DNA of 34,383 bases from Alphaproteobacteria bacterium (GTDB lineage Bacteria; Pseudomonadota; Alphaproteobacteria; UBA6615), in contig PBMH01000017.1 of assembly GCA_002722515.1 (NCBI GenBank), forward strand, positions 1-34,383. Direction: 5' to 3'. Shown here in pieces: positions 24,116-31,977 of the stretch; positions within the stretch are counted from its first letter, which is position 1, and the number at the start of each line of letters is the position of its first letter. A program made the position numbers and the translations under genes. The notes beneath the pieces were generated by a model. That model was given only the letters and a program-made list of their open reading frames with translations. It did not search any database and was not told the origin of the DNA.

Positions 24116-24303
24116 TTTCTGAGTTTGTTTCGTACCAAACGCACCGAAATGCGACCACGGGCAATCAATGGCACAACGAACTGGCCTTCTGGTGCTTTGA
24201 ATAGACGATCGAAATGAAGGTTACCGACGAGGCTCCTACCTCCGATTGTATTCGGTCACTAAGGCGCGCGGAGAAGCGCAAGCGGATACGTTAAGCGGCG
24301 GGA

Positions 24304-24717
24304 TCAGTCATTTAGCCAATCTGAGAAATACTTGGCTGCGTCGCCGTCGAGTTTGTCAGGGTCGGCCTGAAACAGTTCAAGAAGTACCCCATCCGGAGCT
24401 GGGCACATGATATATTTCCAAGCTCCAAAATCACGGATGTTACTGCGAAATGCCACACCGTTGGCGCGCAAGCGAGCCTCCAAGGCTTCGAGGTCGTCAG
24501 TACGAATGCCAATGTGGTGGACAGCGCCTTTGCCATCGTCGCGGGGCGACTGCTCATAGAGATGAATGCGGCCCGAACCAAGGCGAATGAAAACATTTCG
24601 CGCACCGCCGAAGTCGCCGTCAAATGCCACCTCGGCACCCAGCATGTTCCGCCACCAAGATATGGTTGCTTCGATATCCTCGGCGAAGAGATGTGTGTGG
24701 TGGATATGTTCGGTCAT
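24304..24717 (-). CDS. VOC family (glyoxalase/dioxygenase-fold) protein
   Basis: This 137-residue single VOC protein has two beta-alpha-beta-beta-beta modules. Metal-ligand candidates are H9 in IHHTHLFAEDIEATISWWRNMLG, H67/H68 in GKGAVHHIGIRTDDLEALEARL and E114 in PDGVLLELFQAD. Glyoxalase, extradiol dioxygenase and epimerase functions all occur in this fold, so no reaction is assigned. It is divergent from the haloalkane dehalogenase gene and shares a 163-base control region with it, which may mean common regulation. The ribosome site is weak. Confidence 0.85.
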   Translation of the reverse strand: MTEHIHHTHLFAEDIEATISWWRNMLGAEVAFDGDFGGARNVFIRLGSGRIHLYEQSPRDDGKGAVHHIGIRTDDLEALEARLRANGVAFRSNIRDFGAWKYIMCPAPDGVLLELFQADPDKLDGDAAKYFSDWLND

Positions 24718-24745
24718 CGTAAAAACGGGGAAATAATTACTGAGG

Positions 24746-24758
24746 GAGCCTATTAGGC
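24746..24758. promoter_or_regulatory. Dyad between VOC and haloalkane dehalogenase genes
   Basis: AGCCTA-T-TAGGCT is a perfect 6+6 inverted repeat with one central base, 29 bases before the VOC start and 123 before the dehalogenase start. It is a candidate operator for the divergent pair. No local regulator has been matched to it. Confidence 0.38.
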
Positions 24759-24880
24759 TAACATGTCACTTTCAGTTATGCGTGTCCGAAAAGAAGAAAG
24801 AAGCTCGGTAGCCGCGCAATGACCCTGCCGCCCTGCGAACTATCTTCTCGGCCAAGCGATACTCATAAAGGAGATGTTGG

Positions 24881-25768
24881 ATGCCTGCGATCAGCGCGCT
24901 CATGCCTTATGAGAAAAAATTCATCGAGGTGAATGGTCGCCGCATGGCCTATGTGGACGAGGGGGTGGGTGATCCTATCGTCTTTATGCATGGTAATGCG
25001 ACGTCATCGTACATGTGGCGCAATATTATGCCCCATCTCCAAGGGTTTGGGCGCTTGATTGCTATTGACAATATCGGCCAGGGCGATTCCGAAAAACTAC
25101 CCGAAAGCGGGCCTGGAAGTTACCTGATTCCCGAACACCAGACGTATATCGACGGAGCGTTCGCCGCGCTTGGCATTGAGAAGAATGTTACCCTTGTGAT
25201 GCATGACTGGGGCGGGACCCTTGGGCTTTCCTGGGCCGAACGACATCCGGACGCAATCAAAGGGCTGGCCCATTGTGAGATTATTGTAGCGAACCATACG
25301 AGCTACGATTCCTATAAAGATGGGCACGGTGCACGGGTGCAGCTTGCCCAGGGGCCTGATGGCGAGTCTCTAGTTCTGGAAGACAATTTTTTTATTGAAA
25401 ACGTCTTCACCGGCGGGGTGATCCGTGAGGTCGATGCCGAGACAATGGCTGAGATCCGGCGCCCCTATGTGGAATCGGGCGAAGCACGTCGTCCCACGTT
25501 GGCCTGGGTGCAGCAGATACCGATTGGCGGGAAACCCGAGTTTGTTGCCGAGCTATCCGAGCGCCTATCGAATTGGGTGGGTAGCGTTGATTGCCCGAAA
25601 CTTTTCATTGAAGCCGATCCGGGCCAGATTATCGTCGACCGCGATTTTGATATCATCAACAGCTGGACCAATCAAACACGCATCAAGGTCCGAGGTCTCC
25701 ACCACCCGCAGGAAGACTCACCCCATGATATTGGCAACGCGCTTGCCGATTGGTACGGCGCGCTGTAA
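24881..25768 (+). CDS. Haloalkane dehalogenase (HLD-II type)
   Basis: This 295-residue alpha/beta hydrolase cleaves carbon-halogen bonds of haloalkanes to alcohol plus halide. The complete HLD-II pentad is visible: N39 (HGNATSSYMWRNI) and W110 hold the halide, D109 (MHDWGG) is the nucleophile, E133 (HCEIIVA) is the acid and H274 (GLHHPQEDSP) is the base. The length matches DhaA/LinB. One deviation is HGNA where characterised enzymes usually have HGNP. AAAGGAGA lies 7 bases before the ATG. It heads an operon with a serine hydrolase (36-base gap) and an aldolase/dehydrogenase fusion. Renilla-luciferase-like relatives share the fold, but the pentad supports dehalogenation. Confidence 0.9.
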   Translation: MPAISALMPYEKKFIEVNGRRMAYVDEGVGDPIVFMHGNATSSYMWRNIMPHLQGFGRLIAIDNIGQGDSEKLPESGPGSYLIPEHQTYIDGAFAALGIEKNVTLVMHDWGGTLGLSWAERHPDAIKGLAHCEIIVANHTSYDSYKDGHGARVQLAQGPDGESLVLEDNFFIENVFTGGVIREVDAETMAEIRRPYVESGEARRPTLAWVQQIPIGGKPEFVAELSERLSNWVGSVDCPKLFIEADPGQIIVDRDFDIINSWTNQTRIKVRGLHHPQEDSPHDIGNALADWYGAL

Positions 25769-25804
25769 TCGAGTCACGACTAAGTTTGGCAATGGGAGGC
25801 GTGA

Positions 25805-26713
25805 ATGGCGGATTACGAACAGGTTTGGGGCGAAGTAGATTTCTACTCGGATAGTAAGAAGATTGCCGCCTATCTCTATCGGCCGAAAGACTGGGCGCCG
25901 GGCGACCCACCACGCCCGGCGATCTGCGTGCTACACGGCTATTCGGGGATGAAGGATGTCTACGGCATGGATGTTCCGCAGTGGCTTTGGGAGGCCGGCT
26001 ATTTCGTGCTCTCACATGACTATCCGGGCTTCGGAGTAAGCGAGGGAGAACGCGGACGTCACCGCCCACTCGAACAGGCACAGAGCATTTATGACGGGGT
26101 CACTTATCTGCAGACCATAGATGGGGTAGACCCAGACCGGATAGGTTTTTATGGCTCGAGCTATGGTGGCGCGCATGCGATCTGGTGTGCCGCTTTCGAT
26201 GAACGTGTGAAGGTTGTGGTATCAGCTGTTATGGTCTCCGACGGCGAGCGCTGGATGGAGTTTGTGCGTCGCCCGCATGAGTGGCAGGAATTCAAGGCAC
26301 GGGTTGAGGAGGCTGAACGCAAACGTGTGCTGACTGGCGAGACAACTAAGATTCCCCTACCCGAAATAATGTTGACTGATCCGCACACGCAAATGGTGTT
26401 GGATGATTTCCATTCCAAAAGCGCGCGCTACAACTCTGAATATGATCTTGAAAGTGCGGCGGCGAACATGCGCTATAAGCCCGAATGGGTGGCGCACAGA
26501 ATCTCGCCGCGTCCGGTTTTGGTGATCTATGCAGAGAAGGACAACCTCGTACCACCACAAGAACAGCTTTCCTGTTACGCAGCGCTCGGGGAGCCCAAGA
26601 AACTGGTGATGCTCCCCGACGCGCAGCACTACGAATCCTACCAGTTCTGCGACGCCGAGAAACACGCCATCCAGAAGGCCGAGGCCTTGGAATGGTTTGA
26701 CAAGTATCTTTAG
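25805..26713 (+). CDS. Alpha/beta hydrolase (dienelactone hydrolase/S9-like, serine nucleophile)
   Basis: This 302-residue hydrolase has nucleophile S119 in GFYGSSYGGAH, the oxyanion segment CVLHGYSGMKDVYG, D246 in IYAEKDNLVPP and H275 in LPDAQHYESY, a complete Ser-Asp-His triad. The insert at about 145-205 (GERWMEFVRRPHEWQEFKARVEEAERKR) forms a helical lid. Enzymes of this type hydrolyse esters, lactones or short peptides. There is no signal peptide. A GGGAGG ribosome site lies 6 bases before the ATG. Its place between a haloalkane dehalogenase and an aldolase fusion suggests a step in the same pathway, such as hydrolysis of an ester or lactone intermediate. Confidence 0.88.
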   Translation: MADYEQVWGEVDFYSDSKKIAAYLYRPKDWAPGDPPRPAICVLHGYSGMKDVYGMDVPQWLWEAGYFVLSHDYPGFGVSEGERGRHRPLEQAQSIYDGVTYLQTIDGVDPDRIGFYGSSYGGAHAIWCAAFDERVKVVVSAVMVSDGERWMEFVRRPHEWQEFKARVEEAERKRVLTGETTKIPLPEIMLTDPHTQMVLDDFHSKSARYNSEYDLESAAANMRYKPEWVAHRISPRPVLVIYAEKDNLVPPQEQLSCYAALGEPKKLVMLPDAQHYESYQFCDAEKHAIQKAEALEWFDKYL

Positions 26714-26739
26714 AGCCGGCAACGAGCGGAGCCTTGTCG

Positions 26740-28782
26740 ATGAAAAATCTCTGGTTGGAGCGCGATGCGCGTGTTTATGTTGGCCGCTACCGCGCACGGG
26801 GCGTTAACGCGGATATCGCCCGACGCATCTACACGACGCGTCTGCTTGGCAATGACCCGCGCCTCGTTTTGCACGGCGGTGGCAACACATCGGTAAAGAC
26901 GGTCGCGATGGATGTTACGGGCGAGAGCGTCGACGTTCTGTGTGTTAAGGGTAGCGGTTGGGACATGGGTAACATTGAGCCTGCCGGCTTACCAGCAGGG
27001 CGGCTCGGCCCGCTGCGCGAGCTGATGGCGCTTGAGAGCCTCGACGATGTCGAGATGGTCAATGTACAGCGGCGCAACCTACTAGACTCTAGCGCTCCGA
27101 ATCCGTCGGTCGAAACGCTTCTGCATGCCTTTCTGCCGCACAAATTCATCGACCACACTCATTCCACGGCCGTCCTTGCCTTAACCAACCAGCCTGACGG
27201 CGCGGAGATTTGTCGTGATCTTTATGGCGAGAAGGCAGCGCTTGTACCCTATATCATGCCCGGTTTCGCGTTGGCTAAAGCCTGTGCGGGGGTGCACGCG
27301 AAGCATCCGGACGTCGAGGGCCTCGTTCTGCTTAAGCATGGAATATTCACATTCGGAGATAGTGCGGAAGACGCCTATGGGCGAATGATCGACTTGGTCA
27401 GCAGAGCCGAGCGTCGACTACGCGTCGGACGACGGAACCCTGTCTTCATAGCGCCCAAGACGAAGCCGCGTGCTGCTGCTGCGAAAATTGCGCCACGTTT
27501 GCGCGGTATGCTGGCGCAAACGAGTGACGCCCAGCCTACCCGTTTCGTGATGACGTTCCGTAGTAGCCCGTCGATCCGGCGTTTTGTCTCTGACCCAACT
27601 GCGAAGCGCTATAGTCAGCAGGGTCCGGTAACACCCGATCACGTGATCCGGATCAAGCCGAATCCCGTGATATTACCGGCTCCGGATTACGGTGACCTCG
27701 AGGGATTCTTCCGGGGCGCCAAACGGGCGCTCGCTCGTTATGAAATCCGCTACCGCGCCTACTTCGCACGCCAGAACGATCCCGCCAATCCGCGCACTCC
27801 CCTGGACCCAGTGCCGCGAGTTCTTCTGGTGCCAGGCTTGGGTTTCTTTGCAGCGGGCGTGAGCGCTGGAGCCGCGGACGTGGCGGCTGACCTGTATGAG
27901 AACAACATTGCCGTCATTACCGCCGCCGAGGCGATCGGCCGGTTCCGTTCTATCACCGAAGCACAGATGTTTGAGATTGAACACTGGTCGCTTGAGCAGG
28001 CCAAGCTTGGCAACGCGCCGGAGAAGCCGCTCTCCCGCCAGGTGGTCGCAATTACTGGGGCGGGTGGCGCGATTGGACAGGCTACGGCACGCGCATTTGC
28101 CGATGCTGGTGCTGTGGTTGCGCTACTTGATCTCGATGCTAATGTGCTGGTCCCACTCGCTGAACAGCTTGGCGGACTGGCGCTCACCTGCGATGTCACG
28201 AAGGACCGCGACGTTGACTTGGCCTTTACTGCGATCTGCGAACGTTTCGGCGGTCTTGATATCCTGGTCTCGAATGCGGGTGCCGCCTGGCAAGGCAGGA
28301 TCGCCGATGTTGATGAGAAACTTCTTCGTGAGAGCTTCGAGCTGAACTTTTTTGCCCATCAGCGCGTTGCACAGGCGGCGGTAGGTATTATGCGGGCCCA
28401 GGGCACTGGCGGAGTTCTGCTGTTCAACGCCTCTAAGCAGGCCGTAAACCCGGGGCGCGATTTTGGGCCTTACGGCCTGCCGAAGGCAGCGACCCTCTTC
28501 TTGTCCCGCCAGTATGCGCTCGACCATGGCAGGGACGGTATTCGGGCCAACGCGGTCAATGCCGATCGGATTCGCAGCGGACTTCTAACTGACGATATAG
28601 TACGCAGCCGTTCAACGGCGCGCGGCTTGTCGGAGGATGCGTATATGTCGGGCAATCTTCTGGGACGCGAGGTGCTGGCTGAGGACGTAGCACAGGCCTT
28701 CGTTGACTTGGCGTTGGCGGACAAGACCACGGCAGCCGTCCTGACGGTCGACGGAGGGAATATCGAGGCCGCGCTGCGTTAG
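26740..28782 (+). CDS. Bifunctional class II aldolase/short-chain dehydrogenase fusion
   Basis: This 680-residue fusion has a class II aldolase domain (about 20-400) with HGGGNTSVK (45-53) and metal ligands H139 and H141 (DHTHSTAVL) and H200 (LLKHGIFTFGD). An SDR domain from residue 433 follows, with TGAGGAIG (439-446), SNAG and YGLPK (Y578, K582). The layout equals RhaE-type rhamnulose-1-phosphate aldolase/lactaldehyde dehydrogenase proteins, which cut a ketose phosphate and oxidise the aldehyde formed. No rhamnose isomerase, kinase or transporter is nearby, so the sugar may differ. A TTG at 26734 is in frame, but GGAG (26728-26731) is spaced for ATG 26740. Confidence 0.9.
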   Translation: MKNLWLERDARVYVGRYRARGVNADIARRIYTTRLLGNDPRLVLHGGGNTSVKTVAMDVTGESVDVLCVKGSGWDMGNIEPAGLPAGRLGPLRELMALESLDDVEMVNVQRRNLLDSSAPNPSVETLLHAFLPHKFIDHTHSTAVLALTNQPDGAEICRDLYGEKAALVPYIMPGFALAKACAGVHAKHPDVEGLVLLKHGIFTFGDSAEDAYGRMIDLVSRAERRLRVGRRNPVFIAPKTKPRAAAAKIAPRLRGMLAQTSDAQPTRFVMTFRSSPSIRRFVSDPTAKRYSQQGPVTPDHVIRIKPNPVILPAPDYGDLEGFFRGAKRALARYEIRYRAYFARQNDPANPRTPLDPVPRVLLVPGLGFFAAGVSAGAADVAADLYENNIAVITAAEAIGRFRSITEAQMFEIEHWSLEQAKLGNAPEKPLSRQVVAITGAGGAIGQATARAFADAGAVVALLDLDANVLVPLAEQLGGLALTCDVTKDRDVDLAFTAICERFGGLDILVSNAGAAWQGRIADVDEKLLRESFELNFFAHQRVAQAAVGIMRAQGTGGVLLFNASKQAVNPGRDFGPYGLPKAATLFLSRQYALDHGRDGIRANAVNADRIRSGLLTDDIVRSRSTARGLSEDAYMSGNLLGREVLAEDVAQAFVDLALADKTTAAVLTVDGGNIEAALR

Positions 28783-28831
28783 CGGTATTCAACCGCTTCG
28801 AGGGTCTGTTCGGACTGTGGGGATCGTTACC

Positions 28832-28960
28832 ATGAAGGCCCTCGGCATTTTTGATGGCGGGTCAAACACGGCACACAATAATGATAACACATTCGGTTTT
28901 GTGGTCCCGAGCAAAATGTTAAGCTCTACGATGCACTTCGTAATGCGGATTACGGCGTAA
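28832..28960 (+). CDS. Possible small ORF (42 aa) upstream of ThDP enzyme
   Basis: ATG 28832 opens a 42-codon frame in the 217-base gap before the ThDP gene, with GGGGA about 8 bases upstream. The peptide (starting MKALGIFDGGSNTAHNN) resembles nothing I know and the sequence is more AT-rich than its neighbours. Its end runs through the CGTAAT dyad, which looks regulatory, so it may well be chance. Confidence 0.2.
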   Translation: MKALGIFDGGSNTAHNNDNTFGFVVPSKMLSSTMHFVMRITA

Positions 28961-28961
28961 T
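28939..28961. promoter_or_regulatory. Dyad plus third half-site at ThDP enzyme promoter
   Basis: CGTAAT-GCGG-ATTACG is a perfect 6+6 inverted repeat, followed after one base by a third CGTAAT (28956-28961). It abuts TATACAAT (28962-28969), a good -10 element, 31 bases before the GTG start. The region is AT-rich. Position and symmetry suggest an operator. Confidence 0.45.
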
Positions 28962-28999
28962 TATACAATAATAACATAAAGTTGTGATTGGAGGTCGGC

Positions 29000-30667
29000 G
29001 TGCGTACGGGTGGTCAGATCTTGGTTGATACGTTGGTGTTGCATGGTGTCGATACCGTTTTCTGTGTGCCGGGTGAGAGCTATCTCGCAGCCCTGGACGC
29101 GTTGTATGATGTTCGCGAATCGGTTCGGGTCATTACCTGTCGCCATGAAAGTGGTGCGGCCTATGCCGCGGAGGCCTATGGAAAGCTGACTGGTCGGCCT
29201 GGTATCGCGTTCGTAACTCGCGGTCCTGGGGCATGCAACGCCAGCATCGGTGTGCACACCGCGTTACAGGATTCCTCCCCGGTGATTCTATTTGTCGGTC
29301 AGGTGCCGCGAAAGTTTCGCCGCCGCGAGGCGTTCCAAGAAATTGATTTCGAAGCTATGTTCGCGCCCATCGCCAAGTGGGCAGTCGAAGTCGATGATGC
29401 TGCCCGCGTGCCGGAGATCACCGCACGCGCCTTTGCGGTTGCAGCCGGGGGACGGCCGGGACCTGTAGTGGTGTCGCTCCCTGAGGATATGCTGACGGAC
29501 GAGGTTGATGTTCTCGACGCGCAAGTTATTGCAAACGCAGCGCCGGAGCCGAGTGATAACGATATCGCTCGCTTGCGCGAGCTATTGGCCGCTGCCGAAC
29601 GCCCGTTAACAATTTTTGGCGGTGGTGGCTGGTCGTCGGAAATCTGCATGGAGTTCGAAGCCTTCTGCAAGTCGAACGGCCTGCCGGCGGTTTCGTCGTT
29701 CCGCACAATGGATATCCTCAACAATGATCATCCCAACTTCGTTGGTGAGCTTGGCTACAACACCAATCCGCAGTTGGCCGAGCGTGTGCGCAATGCCGAC
29801 CTGTTGCTGGTGATAGGTGCCCGGCTGGGCGAGACAACGTCCCAGGCTTATACGATTATTAAAGCGCCGCGCCCTGACCAGACGATGGTCCATGTCTATC
29901 CCGATCATTCGGAACTTGGTCGTGTATTCCAGTCTGACCTGCCCATTGTGTCCGGAATTGGTGAGTTTCTAGCCAAGGCGCGACGTCATATCCAGTTAGA
30001 TCCCGACCGTTGGGCCGCTTGGCTTGAATCCGGCCGTGACGATTTTGAGGCTTGGACCGTTCCGGTCGATGTACCCGGGCCGCTCAACCCGGCGAGGTTG
30101 TTCGTGGAGTTACGCGACATTTTGTCCGACGAGGCTATCATCACTACCGATGCCGGAAACTTCGCAGGCTGGACTAGCCGGTTTTTCCGCTTCCGTACCT
30201 ATCGCACCCAGTTAGGGCCGGCAAATGGCTCCATGGGCTATGGCATGCCGGCAGCGATCGCTGCTAAAGCCGCCCGACCCGACGCTCCCGTGATCTGCTA
30301 CGCGGGCGACGGCGGTATCTTGATGACAGGGAACGAACTCGCGACCGCCGTTCAACACGATCTGCCAATCGTCCTGATTATTGCCAATAATAGTATGTAT
30401 GGAACTATCCGGATGCATGAGGAGCGTGAATATCCTGGCCGCGAGATTGCAACCCATCTTCGCAACCCCAACTTCGTCACCTGGGCCCAAGCCTTCGGTG
30501 CTCTAGCCGAGCGTGTAACGGCGAACGACGAGTTTAGGCCGGCTATGGAGCGGGCGCTCGCTGCACGACGTCCGGCGGTGATTGAACTGGTCATGGACCA
30601 AGAGCTGATAGCGTCCAATTTCACGTTGACGCAATTGCGCGAGCGCGTACGAAACGTTGCCGGGTAG
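29000..30667 (+). CDS. Thiamine diphosphate-dependent enzyme (acetolactate synthase/lyase-like)
   Basis: This 555-residue protein has the three-domain layout of the POX/acetolactate-synthase family: the Pyr domain with FCVPGES and catalytic E50 (CRHESGAAYAAEAYG), a central Rossmann-like domain (about 190-330), and the PP domain with AGDGGILMTGNELATAVQ through IIANNSMYGT, the GDG-N ThDP-Mg motif (436-464). Family members decarboxylate 2-keto acids or make or break carbon-carbon bonds. No regulatory small subunit is nearby, so biosynthetic acetolactate synthesis is unlikely. A TTG at 28988 is in frame. GTG 29000 is preferred since GGAGG (28990-28994) is 5 bases before it. A HAD phosphatase follows 8 bases after the stop. 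Confidence 0.9.
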   Translation: MRTGGQILVDTLVLHGVDTVFCVPGESYLAALDALYDVRESVRVITCRHESGAAYAAEAYGKLTGRPGIAFVTRGPGACNASIGVHTALQDSSPVILFVGQVPRKFRRREAFQEIDFEAMFAPIAKWAVEVDDAARVPEITARAFAVAAGGRPGPVVVSLPEDMLTDEVDVLDAQVIANAAPEPSDNDIARLRELLAAAERPLTIFGGGGWSSEICMEFEAFCKSNGLPAVSSFRTMDILNNDHPNFVGELGYNTNPQLAERVRNADLLLVIGARLGETTSQAYTIIKAPRPDQTMVHVYPDHSELGRVFQSDLPIVSGIGEFLAKARRHIQLDPDRWAAWLESGRDDFEAWTVPVDVPGPLNPARLFVELRDILSDEAIITTDAGNFAGWTSRFFRFRTYRTQLGPANGSMGYGMPAAIAAKAARPDAPVICYAGDGGILMTGNELATAVQHDLPIVLIIANNSMYGTIRMHEEREYPGREIATHLRNPNFVTWAQAFGALAERVTANDEFRPAMERALAARRPAVIELVMDQELIASNFTLTQLRERVRNVAG

Positions 30668-30675
30668 GTGTCCTC

Positions 30676-31230
30676 ATGTCCAAGACGAAGGCGCTTTTTC
30701 TCGACCGTGATGGTGTGATCAATATCGATAGCGGTTACATATGGCGCATAGAGGATTTCATTTTTTGTGACGGTGTTTTTGAGGCTTGTGCTGCCGCACG
30801 GGACATGGGCTATCTGATTATTGTTGTAACAAATCAAGCGGGGATCGGTCGGGGGCTCTATACTGAGCATCAGTTTAACGCGCTTACCGAGTGGATGGAG
30901 ATCCAGTTTCGCAAGCAGGGTGTCGAGGTCGTGCGGACATATTTTTCGCCAACTCATCCTGAGGAGGGTATCGGCGTGTACCGGCGCGAATCGTCCGATC
31001 GCAAGCCGGGCCCGGGGATGCTATTCAAGGCGCGCGATGCCTTCGACATCAATATGGCGGCATCGGTTATCGTCGGCGACCGCGAAACTGATATTGAAGC
31101 GGGCATCAACGGCGGTGTTGGGACCCGTATCATCCTGGATGGCACCGAGGATACGCGCAATACAAGCGCTGATGTGGTTGTAAGTTCGCTGGTTGAGGCT
31201 GTAGCGTGGCTCTCAGAAAACACCGAGTAG
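30676..31230 (+). CDS. HAD-IIIA phosphatase, GmhB-like (zinc loop lost)
   Basis: This 184-residue HAD phosphatase resembles D-glycero-D-manno-heptose-1,7-bisphosphate 7-phosphatase. Motif I is FLDRDGVIN (nucleophile D10, acid D12), motif II is TNQAGIGRG (T52), motif III is DRKPGPGML (K110) and motif IV is VGDRETDIEAG (D135, D139). Canonical GmhB binds zinc through Cys and His residues in the CPH...C.C loop. Here that loop (89-108) reads YFSPTHPEEGIGVYRRESSD with no cysteine. It is tightly linked to the ThDP enzyme and not to LPS heptose genes, so it may dephosphorylate another sugar phosphate. Confidence 0.85.
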   Translation: MSKTKALFLDRDGVINIDSGYIWRIEDFIFCDGVFEACAAARDMGYLIIVVTNQAGIGRGLYTEHQFNALTEWMEIQFRKQGVEVVRTYFSPTHPEEGIGVYRRESSDRKPGPGMLFKARDAFDINMAASVIVGDRETDIEAGINGGVGTRIILDGTEDTRNTSADVVVSSLVEAVAWLSENTE

Positions 31231-31289
31231 TCTGCTACAGTAGGTGACCAATATTGCTACCATCATGTGCGCGGATTTGAAAAACAGAA

Positions 31290-31360
31290 GTGCCACAGAC
31301 GGCACGCAGAGTATCTATGTGCCAACTTATTAGGTCAGCCTCACGCTGAGCCGTGTGAGG
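31290..31360. other. Convergent intergenic hairpins between HAD and HCCA isomerase genes
   Basis: The 141-base gap between the convergent genes holds two inverted repeats, GTGCC-N6-GGCAC (31290-31305) and CCTCAC-N10-GTGAGG (31339-31360). They could form hairpins that end transcription from both sides, but neither has a T-run, so the termination role is uncertain. Confidence 0.3.
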
Positions 31361-31371
31361 AGCGAATGCCG

Positions 31372-31977
31372 CTACGCGGCGATGCACAGCCGCCAGTCGA
31401 TCATCTCAAGCCGATCTTGGCCGAAGAAGAGTTCGCCGTCCACGACGATGGATGGCACGCTCCAGGCGCCGTCAGCGAGGGATTCGTCTGTGTTGGCTTG
31501 GAGCTCGGCAATGACCGCATCGGACCCCGCCGCTGCCACGAGGGCTGCACCATCAAGGCCGAGCCCGTCAGCGATCATCGCGACGTCATCCGGGTCGTTG
31601 ATATTCCTCTCGTTGGCCCAGCAGCCGCGCATTAGGGCGCGGGTGATGTCATGTGGGTTTGCGCCGGTCTGGCCGGCGGCGATGATAACGCCCGACGACA
31701 GCAGGAAGGGTACCGGGAAGTGTTTGGGCTGTGGGTTCAGTGGTACTTCTCGCCAGGCGGCCCAGCGTGGCAGTTCGACCAGCCGATAGGACTGGAGCAC
31801 CGTCGGCCGATCGTCCAGAGGACGGCCGGCGTTAGTCTCCTGCCACTGACGGCCCACGTGGGTTGGCATATAGGCGACCTCCCGTCCGTGCTTTTCGGCG
31901 ATGGCCTTGAGCCCGTCCAGTGCGAGGTATGACCACGGGGATACGCACGCGTAATAGAACTTGATCGGGTCATTCAT
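31372..31977 (-). CDS. 2-hydroxychromene-2-carboxylate isomerase family protein (DsbA-like fold)
   Basis: This 201-residue protein of the HCCA-isomerase/kappa-GST group begins IKFYYACVSPWSYLAL, with serine S13 at the place of the catalytic residue that works with glutathione in NahD. It also has WSVPSIVVDGELFFGQDRL, the cis-proline strand and closing helix typical of this fold. Known members isomerise naphthalene ring-fission products, and relatives act as thiol-disulfide or GST-like enzymes. Its ATG overlaps the spermidine synthase stop (ATGA), so it is translationally coupled to polyamine genes. That partnership is unexpected and leaves the substrate open. Confidence 0.85.
   Translation of the reverse strand: MNDPIKFYYACVSPWSYLALDGLKAIAEKHGREVAYMPTHVGRQWQETNAGRPLDDRPTVLQSYRLVELPRWAAWREVPLNPQPKHFPVPFLLSSGVIIAAGQTGANPHDITRALMRGCWANERNINDPDDVAMIADGLGLDGAALVAAAGSDAVIAELQANTDESLADGAWSVPSIVVDGELFFGQDRLEMIDWRLCIAA

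Larger units (their letters stand above)
23990..24303. other. Intergenic region: AT-rich regulator promoter
   Basis: This 314-base gap lies between the regulator and the VOC gene, both on the minus strand. The half next to the regulator (24001-24120) is markedly AT-rich and holds its promoter and operators. The rest (24121-24303) has no gene, RNA or clear terminator. Confidence 0.6.

Noticed and set aside
24762-24821. 19-codon ORF between VOC and haloalkane dehalogenase genes
   Set aside because: There is only a weak AGG close to the ATG, and it lies in the control region.
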